Shown here in pieces: positions 22,060 through 33,599 of a stretch of DNA of 64,000 bases. A program made the translations under genes and the position numbers. The notes under the pieces are model-generated. The model was given only the letters and a program-made list of their open reading frames with translations, was not told where the DNA came from and ran no database searches. Each line of letters starts with the position of its first letter. Within the stretch, counting starts at the first letter, position 1. Location of the stretch: assembly GCF_037893015.1 (NCBI RefSeq), contig NC_133666.1:460132594-460196593 (forward strand), written 5' to 3'. This DNA is from Macrotis lagotis. Lineage: Eukaryota > Chordata > Mammalia > Peramelemorphia > Peramelidae.

Positions 22060-22435
22060 TTTAAACTGCAATGTAAAGAGGCCAGACTTTAGACCCTGAT
22101 GTCCCCACCAAATTGAAGCCTCTTTTATTATAGGAAATTCTGAGGTAGTTCAACTGGGGTCAGTGTACAGTGTTTGTATCTGGATTCTGAGCCAGCCTGA
22201 CCCACAAGTAACAGAAACCTGGTTGAACACTCCTCTCTGGGGATCACATGGAGCTATCGCCATCTCAGTGGGTCAGATCTGCAGCACAATGCATTCGCCT
22301 GTCTGCAGCCGTGCAGGGTCCTGGGTCAGACCCACATCACCTTGGAGGATATGGAGCTGGGATTTTTGTGGGTAAGGAAGTTATAAATTCCATAAACAGA
22401 AATTGGGAAAGCACTGGTTGGGCAGGAACACAGAA
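22060..22435. other. Unassigned stretch upstream of CR1/L3
   Basis: Less AT-rich than its surroundings (around 22170-22370) with overlapping short open frames but no domain. It could be the interior of the LINE remnant that follows. Confidence 0.35.
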
Positions 22436-22439
22436 GACA

Positions 22440-22640
22440 GAAATCAAAGAAAGAGAACAGACCACAAGTTGGATATGAGTCAACAATGCAACACAACTGC
22501 AAAAAAGACCAAGCTGCAAATCTGATTGCTCAATGGGAGCATTGTTGGGGAGACAATCCTACCTCTCAACTTGTCTCTGGTGAGACTACAGCTAGAGCTC
22601 TGTGTTGGGGAACTGTGCACTTGCAGAGAAGAGCCACAAG
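22440..22640 (+). mobile_element. CR1/L3 LINE 3' fragment
   Basis: atgagtcaacaatgcaacac, aactgcaaaaaagaccaagc, then tctctggtgagactacagct and gctctgtgttggggaa are the recognisable CR1/L3 3' block (the part translating near MSQQCN...AKKA). Confidence 0.7.
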
Positions 22641-22644
22641 AATG

Positions 22645-24860
22645 TGAAAGTGAAATCTGAAAGACCCAAGTGAGAGTGAAAATGCAAGCCATTGAAAATG
22701 GAAAGGTATTGTTGCAACCTATAAATAGAGATCAAGTTGGTTTTTAGGAGGTGATAAAAGCAAAGTAAAAGGTCTTGGTCCCTGGTTCACTATGGTAACT
22801 AGGAGAGAAGGGGCAATTCACTAAAATTAGAGCAAAGTTTTCAAGTTAAACAATTCATGTTGATAAAGGCCAGGTACTATATTTTATAATTACTATATAA
22901 TATATTATATATACTTTAATAAGTTCTTCAGAGGCCTCTTCTACAACCACCAGAATAAACCCTTATAATTATCTTTTTCAGTTTTCTATTTGTTGACTGA
23001 GGATCAATCAACATTAACCCCTCAAGGATTTAGATTCATATTGGAGAGAAACGGAAGAATTTTCTGATAAGTATACACCAAGTGGTTCAGTTCTCTGCTT
23101 CTATGTGAAAACAGGAACCTCTAAAGTCAGTTTGGATCTAAAGAATTAGTTATTACTGTATAAAATAAAAATTTTAGGTAAACAACAAAGTATAATCAGC
23201 AAAAGCATTCAATTGGAGTAGAAAAAAATAGGGAAAAAACCTTAATATTTTCAGGAACTAATTCAAAGAGAAAATTCCTTACCTCATTCCATATTCTCAC
23301 CAGCAAAGTTGGGAAAATAAGGCAAAGTTTTAGGTACCTTCCATTAGTACTGCTGGATCATCATTCCGTCTTCTACCTGTTGTTTTCCTTAACCTTTATA
23401 TAATACTGACTGACTTAGATAATTTCCTTGACTTTAATGGCCTACTTTTATTGCAGTTTTGCTGGCATTTAGACCATTAATCCCAGAAGTCTCCAAACTT
23501 TTTATTAATCACATGCCCCTTTCAGTAAAATATTTTTGAGCAAACACTACCAATATATGTCTATTTATTTATAAATTTATAATATGTACTATTGTACTCA
23601 TATAGGAGTTGGCTAGTGCCCCAGCTCCATTTAAAGACTCAACATCATTTAGCCTTAGAAATAGAATTATATAAAGTAAACCCTTAATACCAAACTTCCT
23701 TACAGAAACTATGAAGCCCAGGTTTATATGTAGAACCCTAAATAAAAGGGAGAGTCAAATAGTCTGAACTGTTTTCTCTTCTATGATTCCACCAAGATTG
23801 CTATTATATATGAATCCTATTCCTCAAACATACTCCCACAACTCACTTTCATGACTCAGCTTCATCTTATGGCAAAATTGCTTCAAACCCAAGAATAACT
23901 GTGGAATATTCAGCTCACTACCCTGTTTCTATCAGCAGAATAGGGTCCTGAGCATGTATGTTGCGGGCAATGTCACTTGAAAGACTCTCCAAAGTCATTT
24001 ACTGAATCAGGCTTGGAAGGAGATGAAGCAGGAAGAGTCACTGCTTAGTGGAAGACTTGGTCCTATTTTCCAGAATAGGTAAACCAAGATAAAGGGTTCT
24101 GACATTTTTTTTTCTGATTTGTGGATGGCATGGGCTTTTAGAATGGTCTCCTGTAGCCCAAAGCAGCTTCCCCAGTGAGAAATGGTCAATGACTTCAGGA
24201 TAGCCAGGTAGGGTTCCTCAGCATTTTTTGTGGCTCAGGTAGGAAAAGAAGAGGAAACTATTCCCCTTGAGGATGGTGAGGGGCCACACAAAGTGTGGGG
24301 AAACTGATATACTTTGATAGTACAGCCATCGCTGGCTCTCATAATAGTTCCTGATTCAGATGGCAGAAGGTCCCAGAATTGACCACATCCTTATGCTGGA
24401 ACTTGGCCAGATAGATATTGTGTTAACCCTATTAGTTTCCTGAATGATTACCAACAAAATCCCTGCTGACAGCAAGGAAAATGAAGAAGCCTTCATCACT
24501 GGAGGGGTAGAAATGGTGGACCCATATATATTTTCCTTCATTCCACTGCTTCTTTGAAGAAATCTTTTTCATCACCTATCCTTTTTGTGAAGGTTAATTT
24601 AATTAAAACAAGATAATAAAAATAGGTAAATCTATTTTACCAGAATCATGTAAACTATAACATACTGAAGTAATGCAGAGCAAATGAATATGTTGTAGTA
24701 CCACTGTCAATCCTACCATGTTATCAATTACCACTTCATATACCATAGCTGACATATCACCATCTAATTATATAAACCAAGTGAAGATAACAGTATTAAT
24801 TAGTATATTAAATGTTAATAAAGTTTCATTTCTTTAAATTAAAATTTCTAATATTGTTTT
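22645..24860. other. Unassigned stretch, mostly unique-looking
   Basis: Holds short AT palindromic text near 22885-22915. An old repeat-like piece at 23485-23600 (agtctccaaactttttatta, ccctttcagtaaaatatttt) may be a DNA transposon remnant. On the minus strand 24000-24570 reads as discontinuous protein-like text (KQWNEGKYIWVHHFYPSSDE is the best stretch). I cannot match it to a gene, and frame breaks follow. Confidence 0.35.
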
Positions 24861-24867
24861 CTCACCT

Positions 24868-25085
24868 AGGTGGCTACATGGTTGGGTGGACAGAGAGTCA
24901 AGAAATCTTGAATTCAGATCTTTCCTCAGATACTTACCAGTTGTGTGACCTGGGCACATACCTCTGTTTGCCTCTGTTTCCTCATATATAAAATAGAAAC
25001 AATAACAGCATGTACCTCTAAGTCTTGTTGTAAAAATCAAATGAGATAATAATTGTAAAGTACTTAGTACTGTAAATGCTATATT
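24868..25085 (+). mobile_element. MIR/THER-class SINE
   Basis: caagaaatcttgaattcaga, cagttgtgtgacctgggcac, tgtttcctcatatataaaat, gttgtaaaaatcaaatgaga. Confidence 0.8.
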
Positions 25086-25140
25086 ATTATTAACTATTAT
25101 CATCATCATCATCATCATCATTATTATTATTATTATTATC
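25083..25140. repeat. (CAT)n / (ATT)n trinucleotide repeat
   Basis: Grown from the tail of the adjacent SINE; CAT units followed by TTA units. Confidence 0.95.
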
Positions 25141-25249
25141 CCAAACTTCAATGTTTTGTCTTTCCTATGCTAAACTTTGGAGATTGTTTATTTAGTCCCC
25201 CCAAAACTCTATTCCTGGTCAATTCCATGACTTGGGAATTCTCTCCATA

Positions 25250-25552
25250 ATTACTACATGATCTGGCTTATACTTTTTTCTCTTTGCTGATGCTGATGAT
25301 GCTTGTCCTTCTTTCTCAAAGTGATGCCATAAGAAGCACATGAACTGGATTTGAGTGAGGGGGTGCTGTGCTAAAATCACCAGCCTCACTTTCTCCTCTG
25401 GAGTCATCTGGGTCCAGGGGTCAGATATGAATCAGAAAATGGTTCTGGCTGCGAGGCAATCAGGGTTAAGTGATTTGCCCAAGGTCACACAGCTAGTAAG
25501 TGTATGAGATTGGATTTGAACTCAGGCTCTATCCACTGTGCTAGTCACCAGC
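25250..25552 (-). mobile_element. Full RTE-tailed MAR-type SINE
   Basis: Reversed element. The RTE-like 3' end comes first (gatgcttgtccttctttctc, aagtgatgccataagaagca, tggatttgagtgagggggtg), then cagcctcactttctcctctg, then a tRNA-related head (gcgaggcaatcagggttaag ... ctatccactgtgc). The same architecture is seen at 37470-37750. Confidence 0.75.
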
Positions 25553-25559
25553 ACATTAT

Positions 25560-26930
25560 CCCAAAAGAGTGTAAAGTCTCAGGACATGAGGGTAAAACTT
25601 CAGGAACCTAGGGATTCAAGGAAAATGTGTCTCCTAATGGGATGGGTGTGTGCTTGTTGAACAACACAATAGTGTTGTGTAGTATACTTTATCCACATCT
25701 GACCTTCATTAATCTAAAAATATTGATTAACTAGTTCTGGTTTGCTACTACACTGAAAATAGATGTTGCTAGACTAGATCCTAAGGTCAATCCTTGATCC
25801 ATCTGGAATCAATACTGGGAAATCTAGCATAGACTTTGCTCCCAAACTCCTTGAACCCTGGACAACGTTCCTTCTTAATCTTTCAAAACAAGACCACATA
25901 GATCTTGTAAGGAGGGGGCCCCTATAGCATTGTTTCTTATCATTTACTGTTAGTGAAGGAGTCAAACCAAGAGCAGAGATTCATCAAGAAGGAACCTCCA
26001 AAGAGAAGGTTGAGGTCCTGGTGAGTAAGGGGCTCTTGAAGACAATCTCAGTTCTGGCTATGCAATTAATAGAAAAAACTTTTCCAAACCATATGATTAG
26101 CAGACCAGAAATAGTCACAGAGTGTCTACACATACTCCCAAGCTTCTCTAAGACAGTTCTGAAATGATCAGATTGATTTTGTCTTTTTTAAAAGAAAATT
26201 TATACTATTTACAATTAATTGATTTTGTCTTGTAACTAAGTCATGGTTCTTTGTCTCCAAACTTAGGTCAGAAATTCAGCTGACTTGAAATGAGATTTTT
26301 AGAAATTCAGTTCTCCTACTGATCACTGTTCTAGTCATACTGATTTTACCATTCTTCCAGGTATGATGTAGAACTATTTTAACCAATCATACCTTGTTCC
26401 CTACCTACAAAGTCCTGTTCTTTATTCTTTACTCCCCAAAACCATAAAACAAAATTGTCCTCAGGGATCTTAACTTTGCTGAGGAATCTGAGATCCTATT
26501 TATTAGTAAATGCTTACTACTTTACTAATAAATTGTTCATGCTATGAAATTTATGCCTCAGTTTACCTTATTTTAACTGTTACATTTCCATTGCATATCA
26601 CCATAGCTCTCCTAGAAGGTGACTCCTTGCTTCTTCCATATGGAGAGTAATATCAGAGGAACCATTTGCATGTTCCAGATCACCATTACTCAAAGAATAA
26701 AAAAAATAAAGAGAAAAAAAGCAATTCAGCAAAAATAACCAATAGAGTAATGAAGTCTGACAGTACAGTCAATTCTATCCATTCACAGAGCTCCATTACC
26801 ACAGAGGAGAGGAAGTTTGGTGCTTACAATCTAATTACCAAAAGTAGAATGTATCAAGGTAGAATTGATAGGTCTTTGCATCTAATTGAAATCCAGATCT
26901 AGGGCTCTATACAATGAACCAACAAGTCGA
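25560..26930. other. Unassigned stretch
   Basis: Unique-looking, AT-rich. Short frames without domains. Confidence 0.4.
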
Positions 26931-26939
26931 CCCTGGACA

Positions 26940-28030
26940 AATCACTTAATCTCTGTTTGCCTTGGTTGACTGTTGTCCTTCAAGCTGGAAGAGGATCAAA
27001 ATGACCTCACTGTGTCAGGTTCAAAGTATAGAGCATCAAAGGTGGCTGAGCAGATCAATATGAGCTCAGAAGGCTCTACCACAGGACCAGCATAAATGTA
27101 GCATTTGGTGGTCATTCAGCACCTTCTTTGATGTGAGTGCACCATACTCAGAGGTCCTGGTAAAGGTGTCTCCCACATCTCATAAACAGTGAGATTTTGA
27201 GAGTGTCCTTCTAATATTTTTTCTGACCTCCTTGTCTTGTGTGAGTTCTCCATAAAATAATTGTTTAGGCAAATGTACATTGGCATTCAAACAATTTCAC
27301 TTTCTACAGTAGAGTTTGAATGGTTGGCAGTTCAGCTTTAAAAAGGACCTCATGTCCAGTTCCTTATCTTGGCAGGTGACCTTCAGACTCTTCCTAATAC
27401 AATTCAAATGGGAGTGATTCAGTGTCCTGGCATGGCAGTGGAATGCTGTCAAGGCTTCAGAGGCATACACCTCCTCATAGACCTTTGGATTGCTAGGCAG
27501 CCTAATACCTCTTCTCTCCCACATTTATCTTTGGAGCCTCCCAAACACTGAGCTAGCTCCAATCTACCTCATCATCTATGTGGACATCCCTGGAAAGTAT
27601 ACTGCTAGGGGCAGCTAGGTGGGGCAGTGGGAAGGGCACCAGCCCAGGAGTCAGGAGGACCCGAGTTCAAATCCAGTCTCAGACACTTGTTATTAGCTGG
27701 GTGACTGTAGGTAACCTCCCCCCACACCCCCAAAAAGTATATACTGCCATTATAAGTGAACTTATACATTCCCTTTGTTGTAATGAATGGTTCCACTTAT
27801 GGCTGTGCGGTGCTAGCTGGTGGAGACTTTCTGTTTTCTTGTTAATTATAGCCAAAATTAGCAGCAGAGAATTGAGACATATTCTTTTGCATCTCAACCT
27901 CAGAGACTGCATTAAACATACAATCATCAGCAAACAAAAAGTCACCCACAAATTCCCTCCATTTCAATCTTGGCTTGTATGTAGTCTTTTCAAGTTAAAA
28001 AAATTTACTATCATTGCAGTAAACTGACCC
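26940..28030 (-). mobile_element. RTE-type LINE, reverse transcriptase C-terminal part
   Basis: The minus-strand translation gives the RT catalytic motif FLFADDC (27930 region, split across frames). About 600 bases further along the element, near 27300-27500, comes VYEEVYASEALTAF with HARTLNHSHLNCIRKSLKV. In related elements this last block reads HARKLNHFHLNCLRK and lies in the C-terminal region. The 3' end (26940-27000, read in reverse) is similar to the MAR-SINE tails in this window. Frame breaks are present, so it is not coding. A SINE at 27608-27735 interrupts it. The clade is inferred from these motifs. Confidence 0.72.
27608..27735 (+). mobile_element. WSINE1-like SINE, shortened
   Basis: The 3' part is internally shortened (cacttgttattagctgggtg). 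TSD aagtata(ta)ctgc on both sides. Confidence 0.92.
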
Positions 28031-28034
28031 TGAT

Positions 28035-28165
28035 ATCTTAATCCACTGGAAAATGTCAAACCCCTCTAGTCTCATAAATTGGACACAATTGAACAAAAAC
28101 AACTTTCTGACTACAAGCCCAGAACTCTGTCTACTAAGCCACCTACCTGCCTATATAATAGATAT
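28035..28165. repeat. Degenerate MAR-like SINE piece
   Basis: ggacacaattgaacaaaaac and gtctactaagccacctac are SINE-like fragments in disturbed order. Confidence 0.35.
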
Positions 28166-28269
28166 AGTACATCATTTATATAGTATATTATTGCATTAGT
28201 ACTAGCTATTATTTTTATTTTTGTTTAGTTTCCTCTACTATAAAATAAGATTAGCCTCAATAGTCTCTA

Positions 28270-28480
28270 AAATCTCACCCTTCTACTTTAATCAATGACC
28301 CTATGAGTTTCAAAATATCCCCTTTGAGGTAGGTAAGGAAGGTATTTTTCTTCATTTCACAAATAGGCAAAGTGAGATTCTAAAAGATTGAAAGAGTCAT
28401 CTGCCTAGAAATTCATAACTAAGTATAGTCCTGGCCAGGACTAGAACTCAGGACTTTGATATGTAATCCTATTGTCTTCT
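28270..28480 (-). mobile_element. MIR-class SINE (old)
   Basis: caaataggcaaagtgagatt, gactagaactcaggactttg, attgtcttctgactata. Confidence 0.55.
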
Positions 28481-28484
28481 GACT

Positions 28485-29940
28485 ATAACTTCTAGAAACA
28501 AAGTACCTTACTGTATTCAACTTCAAGTTCTCCATGGTACTCCTGAATATGATAAGTGCTCAAAAATATTTGATAAAGGAATGAAATTCCAAATCCTGAA
28601 TTCTGAATGCTAAACCTAGATAAAGAGCATATTAATAATATTCCCTCAGCTTCAATGAGGAAAGTGAAGATTAGTCACTTAGTAGGACAGCAACCATGAA
28701 TTAATGGAAAAAGAAAATGAAAACAAAAGTCTCCAGAGGATAACTGAGAAAGAAATGATATATGTAAACCCCATGCAAATTTTATGCCATTATGCAAATA
28801 CACCTGTGGCCCTCCTGATGATTACAGACACCTGAGTAAGAGTCCTTTGCAATTTCCTAGAGAGGGACATTGCTTTAGCCATTGGCAATTCAAATCCCTT
28901 CTGACATTAATTTTTAAAGTGTACAGCAGGTATCTCAATAACCAAAATGCTCTCTGATGCAACATTTAATTATTTGCATTTCTAAAACCTTCCAATTTAT
29001 TTCCATCTAACTTCCTTTAAAATAAATCAAACATCAAAGCCCAGCAGGTGCAGCCAGCCATAATGGATAACTGGATGCTTCTGGCAGTGAGGCAGTGATG
29101 AAACACTAACAACAATGTTAGCATTTAAATGATAATAATTAGGCTTGGTTAACAGGCCATTGAGATTGAGTTCACCCTTCTCCAAGAGCCATTGTTTTGC
29201 CTTTGATGCTACACACACACACAAAAGGGACAAGAGCCTGGAGGTTATCTTCCAGTCCCAAAATGATTGTTTAATATACAAGTTAAACATCCTGAAAGCA
29301 CATTGGCACAATTTAAAGAGTTCAATTTTTCCTACCAACCTCAGCACTTGGATATAAGGAATATTACTGTCATGGTTAACATTTGCTACTACCACTAACA
29401 ATAAAAAGCAACAATGGCAAAAACCATTGGAGATAGAGGGAAGCTTGGAGGAGTTTTAGGGAGGTGTCTGATAGAGGAGAACCTTGACTTGGGACTTTGA
29501 CAGTGGCTCCCTATGGAGACTGTGGACAGGAATATAGTTCTCAGGTCTATGTCAATCATAATTATAATAACCAAGTCCATGAGCTTGAGACTGCAAAGGG
29601 GACTCACACACCTTGTCTCATTTTATCATGTTAAAGGACTGTTAAGGGGTCTTTTGAACTTGTTTTTTTTTAATTGCCATATTTTCTAGAAACATTGGAC
29701 CAGAGTATGCCCTGAACATTTCAAGGACAAAGCACCCTCCAGGTGACATAATTTGGTGTTTGTACCCCAAACTAGACTTCCTGTGTGTCTTTAGAATCAA
29801 GACAGGCACCAGTCTGTGCTAGGCTGAGAAACTGCCTGTAGCTTCACAGTCTAGTAGTTCCCAAGGGCAAAAAAAATGTGACTTTTGCCACTGCCTTACT
29901 CCTCTCCTTCAGGAGGGGTTTTGTCCTTTTCTCACTTTTA
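28485..29940. other. Unique stretch with octamer motifs (possible regulatory DNA)
   Basis: No repeat recognised over about 1.4 kb. Three exact POU-type octamers lie within about 210 bases: ATGCAAAT at 28773-28780 and 28792-28799, and its reverse ATTTGCAT at 28972-28979, with TAATTA-like homeodomain cores nearby. This may be a conserved non-coding element, but nothing here proves function. Confidence 0.3.
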
Positions 29941-29945
29941 CAGCA

Positions 29946-29946
29946 C

Positions 29947-29982
<36 letters not shown>

Positions 29983-29990
29983 ATCTCTTA
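29946..29990. repeat. (CT)n microsatellite
   Basis: CT units with CTAT interruptions. Confidence 0.95.
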
Positions 29991-30164
29991 AGCTATGCCC
30001 TTTAGGTGGAGATTTCTGATATCTCCTCCTTCCTTTGTCCTGCTGTATTAAAAATGCAAATTTCCATATGGATTGTGATCTCTTTGGGTTCCACATGCAT
30101 ATTCGTTTCTCTTGTAATAGACCTATTTTTCAAATAAGTTTCATGAAGTTGTGATTGCCTGTTG

Positions 30165-30975
30165 ATAATCATCACAAGTTCTCTAGTTCAGTCCCTCATC
30201 ACTTCCCAGTTGGATTATTGCAATAGTGGTTTGTTTTTTTTTTTTTTGGTTTTTTCAAGGCAAATGGGGTTAAGTGACTTGCCAAAGGCCACACAGCTAG
30301 ATAATTATTAAGTGTCAGAGGCTGGATTTGAACTCAGGTACTCCTGACTCCAGGGCTGGTTCTCTATGCACTGCGCCACCTAGCTGCCCCTGTAATAGTC
30401 TTCTAATTGGTCTCACAGACTCTTCTCACTATGCCAAACCATCTTCCATACAGCTATTAAGGAGATTTTCTTAAAGCATAGATCTGATCCTGTTACCCTA
30501 CTCCCTACCCAGAAATATCCAGTGCTCCTCAAACTAGGACCAGGTATAATATCCCTTGTTTGGCCATAAAGCTCTTTAACCATATTACCCTAGGTACTCT
30601 GGTTCTGTTGAGCCCACCTCCATGCTGTACCTACCACAGGACAGTCCATCTCCAGGATCTGTGCTTTCTGAAATGTTCTCCCTCCACTTCCTAGAATCCA
30701 TCAGCTTCCTTCAACTCAGCTCATACACCACCTTCTTCTGCACAACATCTTTCCTGGTCCTCCTTCCATAGACTCTAATGTGTGTTGTTCTCCCCATTCG
30801 AATGAGTTTTTTAAGGACAAGAACTGTTTTTTAATTTTCTTTGAATTTTTAGAAATTAATAAACAATAAATATTTTTGATTGATTAGGTGTTCCTTGACA
30901 TCAGGAACTTTTTTTATCTTTCTTTGAATTCCCAGAACTAAGCTGGCAACATTTAATAAAGGCTTATTGACTTCA
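30165..30975 (+). mobile_element. L2 LINE 3' region
   Basis: L2 3' text in order: gttggattattgcaatagtg, cttccatacagctattaagg, ttggccataaagctctttaa, gttctccctccacttcctag, cttcaactcagctcatacac and the terminal agctggcaacatttaataaa. A SINE at 30230-30390 interrupts it. Confidence 0.85.
30230..30390 (-). mobile_element. WSINE1-like SINE inside L2
   Basis: TSD tg(c/t)aatagt at both borders. Confidence 0.95.
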
Positions 30976-31064
30976 TTTGCCTTTATCTATTGAGCCTCAT
31001 GAAGAGGCTCAAATGAAGAGATGGAACTTGATTGTCTCTGAAATTCCTTCTAGTTCTCTATGAT
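30909..31064. repeat. Direct repeat, copy 1 (L2 end joined to MIR end)
   Basis: The segment from tttatctttctttgaattcc to ccttctagttctctatgatc is closely repeated at 31621-31770. It holds the same L2-to-MIR junction. Confidence 0.85.
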
Positions 31065-31167
31065 CCTTCTATGATCCATGATCTTCCAGTTTGCTATGAT
31101 TTCTATGATCTCATGATCTTCCAGTTCTCTATTTATGATCTTTCTATGATCCCATGATCTTCTACTT
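31056..31167. repeat. Three-unit minisatellite, about 37 bp period
   Basis: Each unit carries ttctatgatc followed by catgatcttc and a (c)agtt-type end. It appears to have expanded from the tail of copy 1 of the direct repeat. Confidence 0.75.
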
Positions 31168-31169
31168 CT

Positions 31170-31615
31170 CTCTCTCATTCTTCCCCAGGGACTGAAGTCC
31201 TAGGCTCAAGTCTCTAATTTGCAAGGACCATTTAAGCAAGTCATTTAACCTTTCTGAGTTTAATCTCTCTTCGAAAATAGGAACATTTTACCCAATGACC
31301 TCATAGCGATATTGGGGGGTGGGGTGCAGAATTACAAGATTTGGCAATTGAGTTCTGCTCTGGATATATTGAGCTTGAAGTATCTATGGGGAATAAGTTC
31401 TAAATGTCCAGTAGGTAATTAGTGACATGAGACAAGAGTCATGGGAAAGGTTAGGGCTTGTTTGGAAATCATCAGCAAAGAGATAATAATTGATGAAACT
31501 CTTGGGAGCTTATGAGGTTACCAGGTGATGAAGTGTAAAGAAACAGGCAGAAAGAGAAGAGAAGAGCCAGAACAAAACTTTGGAGGAGGAACCCACAGGA
31601 CTCAGGATCCTGCTA
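31170..31615. other. Unassigned stretch between the direct repeats
   Basis: Includes MIR-like ctaatttgcaaggaccattt and a short G run at 31310. An open stretch at 31525-31839 runs across the second repeat and is not gene-like. Confidence 0.4.
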
Positions 31616-31620
31616 AAACT

Positions 31621-31770
31621 GTTTTTATCTTTCTTTATATTCCCAGAACTAAGCTGGCAGCATTTAATAAATGCTTATTGAGTTCATTTGCCTTTATGAT
31701 TGAGCCTCAGTTTCCCCAAATGAATGGATGGAACTTGATGATCTCTGAAATTCCTTTTAGTTCTATGATC
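31621..31770. repeat. Direct repeat, copy 2
   Basis: tttatctttctttatattcc ... cttttagttctatgatc; lacks the minisatellite expansion. Confidence 0.85.
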
Positions 31771-31870
31771 AGTGAGATGACATGCAAAAGGAAGTCTAGG
31801 AATAGTTTTGTGGGATCCAGGCCTGAGTTTCATTCTTAGCCAGTAGAGCTCCAAGGATTATCATTTCCTG

Positions 31871-32157
31871 AGGAAAAGAATCCTAACCTCCATAGAAACA
31901 CAGAAACACCTTGGTGACCCACAAACAAAGCACATCCTCCACGGAGACCCCAAATGGCTTCCAGTTCCTATAGAAACCATACCACCCCATTTCCTATATC
32001 CCATACCTATAAAAGGTATACTTTCCCTACAACCCACTGTTGTAGTCAGCTCAGACCCAGCCCCACTGTACTTTCCCTCAATAAACAGCTTTGCATTCAC
32101 TTCCATTTATAGTGCTATCTTCCTTTTAACCTTCAGTCACCTTTTGATCTTTCAAAT
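31871..32157 (+). mobile_element. Probable solo LTR (endogenous retrovirus fossil)
   Basis: About 290 bases with LTR layout: TG start, a TATAAAAG box at about 32008, AATAAA at about 32080, and a C/T-rich stretch up to a CA end. No internal retroviral region adjoins it. The family is unknown and the flanking duplication is not convincing, so borders are approximate. It looks old. Confidence 0.4.
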
Positions 32158-32169
32158 TTCACAAAACTG

Positions 32170-32440
32170 CAGAGAGAAGAGAGTATCTGGGAGGAAAAAG
32201 TAATTGTGTAAATGTCATGTTATAAAGAGGTCAAGAAGGAAAACAGTTACATGCTTGTCTAAGGTCGCAGTAAGGGTCAGAGGCAGAACTTGAATACAGA
32301 CCAGTGGGTCCCAGAAGGTAAGTGACCAAACTAGAAGATAGGGAAGATAATGAGGTTGCATCCCACCTTATTCAGAATGATCAAGGACTGTTGTTAGAAA
32401 TAGTTGGGTTATTTCCAATACAACCACACCTACCTTTTAC
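32170..32440. other. Unassigned stretch
   Basis: Nothing recognised. Confidence 0.4.
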
Positions 32441-32444
32441 TCAT

Positions 32445-32655
32445 TTTGTTGTCCTTCAGTTGCTTCTGTTGTGTCTGACCCTCCAAGACCTCATTTGGGG
32501 TTTTCTTGGTAGAGATCCTGGAGTCCTCTGCCAAGTCTTTCTCCAGCTCATTTCATAGATGAGGAAACTGAGTCAAGCAAGATTAAGTGACTTGCCTAGG
32601 GTCACACAAACTAGTAAGTGTCTGAGGTCAAGAAGATGAATCTTCCTGATTCTTT
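32445..32655 (-). mobile_element. MAR1-type SINE
   Basis: gttgtgtctgaccctccaag, tttggggttttcttggtaga, atgaggaaactgagtcaagc, cctagggtcacacaaactag. Confidence 0.82.
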
Positions 32656-32656
32656 T

Positions 32657-32815
32657 TTTCTTTAGGTTTTTTTTTTTTGCAAGGCAGTGGGGTTAAGTGG
32701 CTTGCCCAAGGCCACACAGCTAGGTCATTATTAAGTGTCTGAGACCAGATTTGAACTCAGGGACTCCTGACTCCAGGGCTGGTGCTCTATCCGCTGTACT
32801 ACCTAGCTACTTTTT
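32657..32815 (-). mobile_element. WSINE1-like SINE
   Basis: Reversed copy directly abutting the MAR1-type SINE. Confidence 0.94.
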
Positions 32816-33430
32816 AACTCATTGTGGCCTAACATTTCTCCACTTTTCACAGCACCTCCATTCCCAAATTCCTTCCTTCTGTAGTACTAGTCAGTCATTG
32901 GAAGTTCTAACTTAATGTTACTTGGGCAAGCAGCTGTAGGAGTGCCAGGTGGGAAAATCCAACCCCCCACATACACACCCTCACTACATCCACCCCAGCA
33001 CCCCCAGATTGCCTCAAGCTTAGAAGGCAGATTCTGACAGATGAGTAAGAGTCCTGCCCCACCTGCTTGAGGTTTTGGGTGGGGCAGAATGAGTCACCCA
33101 GTTGTACCTGGACCTATTTAGCCCCTTTCACTGTTCACTCTTCCTACCTGGGCTCTCCCCAGCTGGAGGGATCCCACAAATAAGAAGCTGATCCTCCCAT
33201 TCCCTTTGCCCCCTTCCCAGGAGGAAACCTGGAGTTCAGGATTCTGAGGCTTATTCTGCTCTAGTATTTTCATCATCAATTAACCATTTGAGATCAATTA
33301 GCTTTTACAAAAGATTATTTAGTAAGAACTTATATCAGTGCAGAAGTACAAAAACACCCCACCCCCAACAAAGAACATCCCCTTTCCTTTGCACTTAATG
33401 GGTTCCAGAGAAGCCCTGAGTTTAAACTTA
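32816..33430. other. Unassigned, GC-richer stretch
   Basis: Locally C/G-richer (32940-33240) with no CpG clustering and no exon-like frame that I can support. Confidence 0.4.
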
Positions 33431-33436
33431 AAAGTG

Positions 33437-33592
33437 GTTGTGTGTGTATGTGTCTGTGTCTGTCTGTCAGCATATGTCTGTCAGTGTCATGTATGTGTGT
33501 TGTCTTGTGTGTCTGTCTGTGTGTAAGTGTGTGTCTGTGTCGTCTGTGTGTCTGTGTATATTTGTGTATGTGTGTATACGTGTCATCTGCAT
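33437..33592. repeat. Degenerate (TG/TCTG)n tract
   Basis: Mixed TGTG, TCTGTCTG and TGTATG units. The long open frames on both strands here are low-complexity artefacts. Confidence 0.93.
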
Positions 33593-33599
33593 GTGTTCT

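Noticed and set aside
22163-22692. Cluster of short overlapping frames suggesting an exon
   Set aside because: No splice-site-bounded conserved frame; the 3' part is CR1/L3 sequence.
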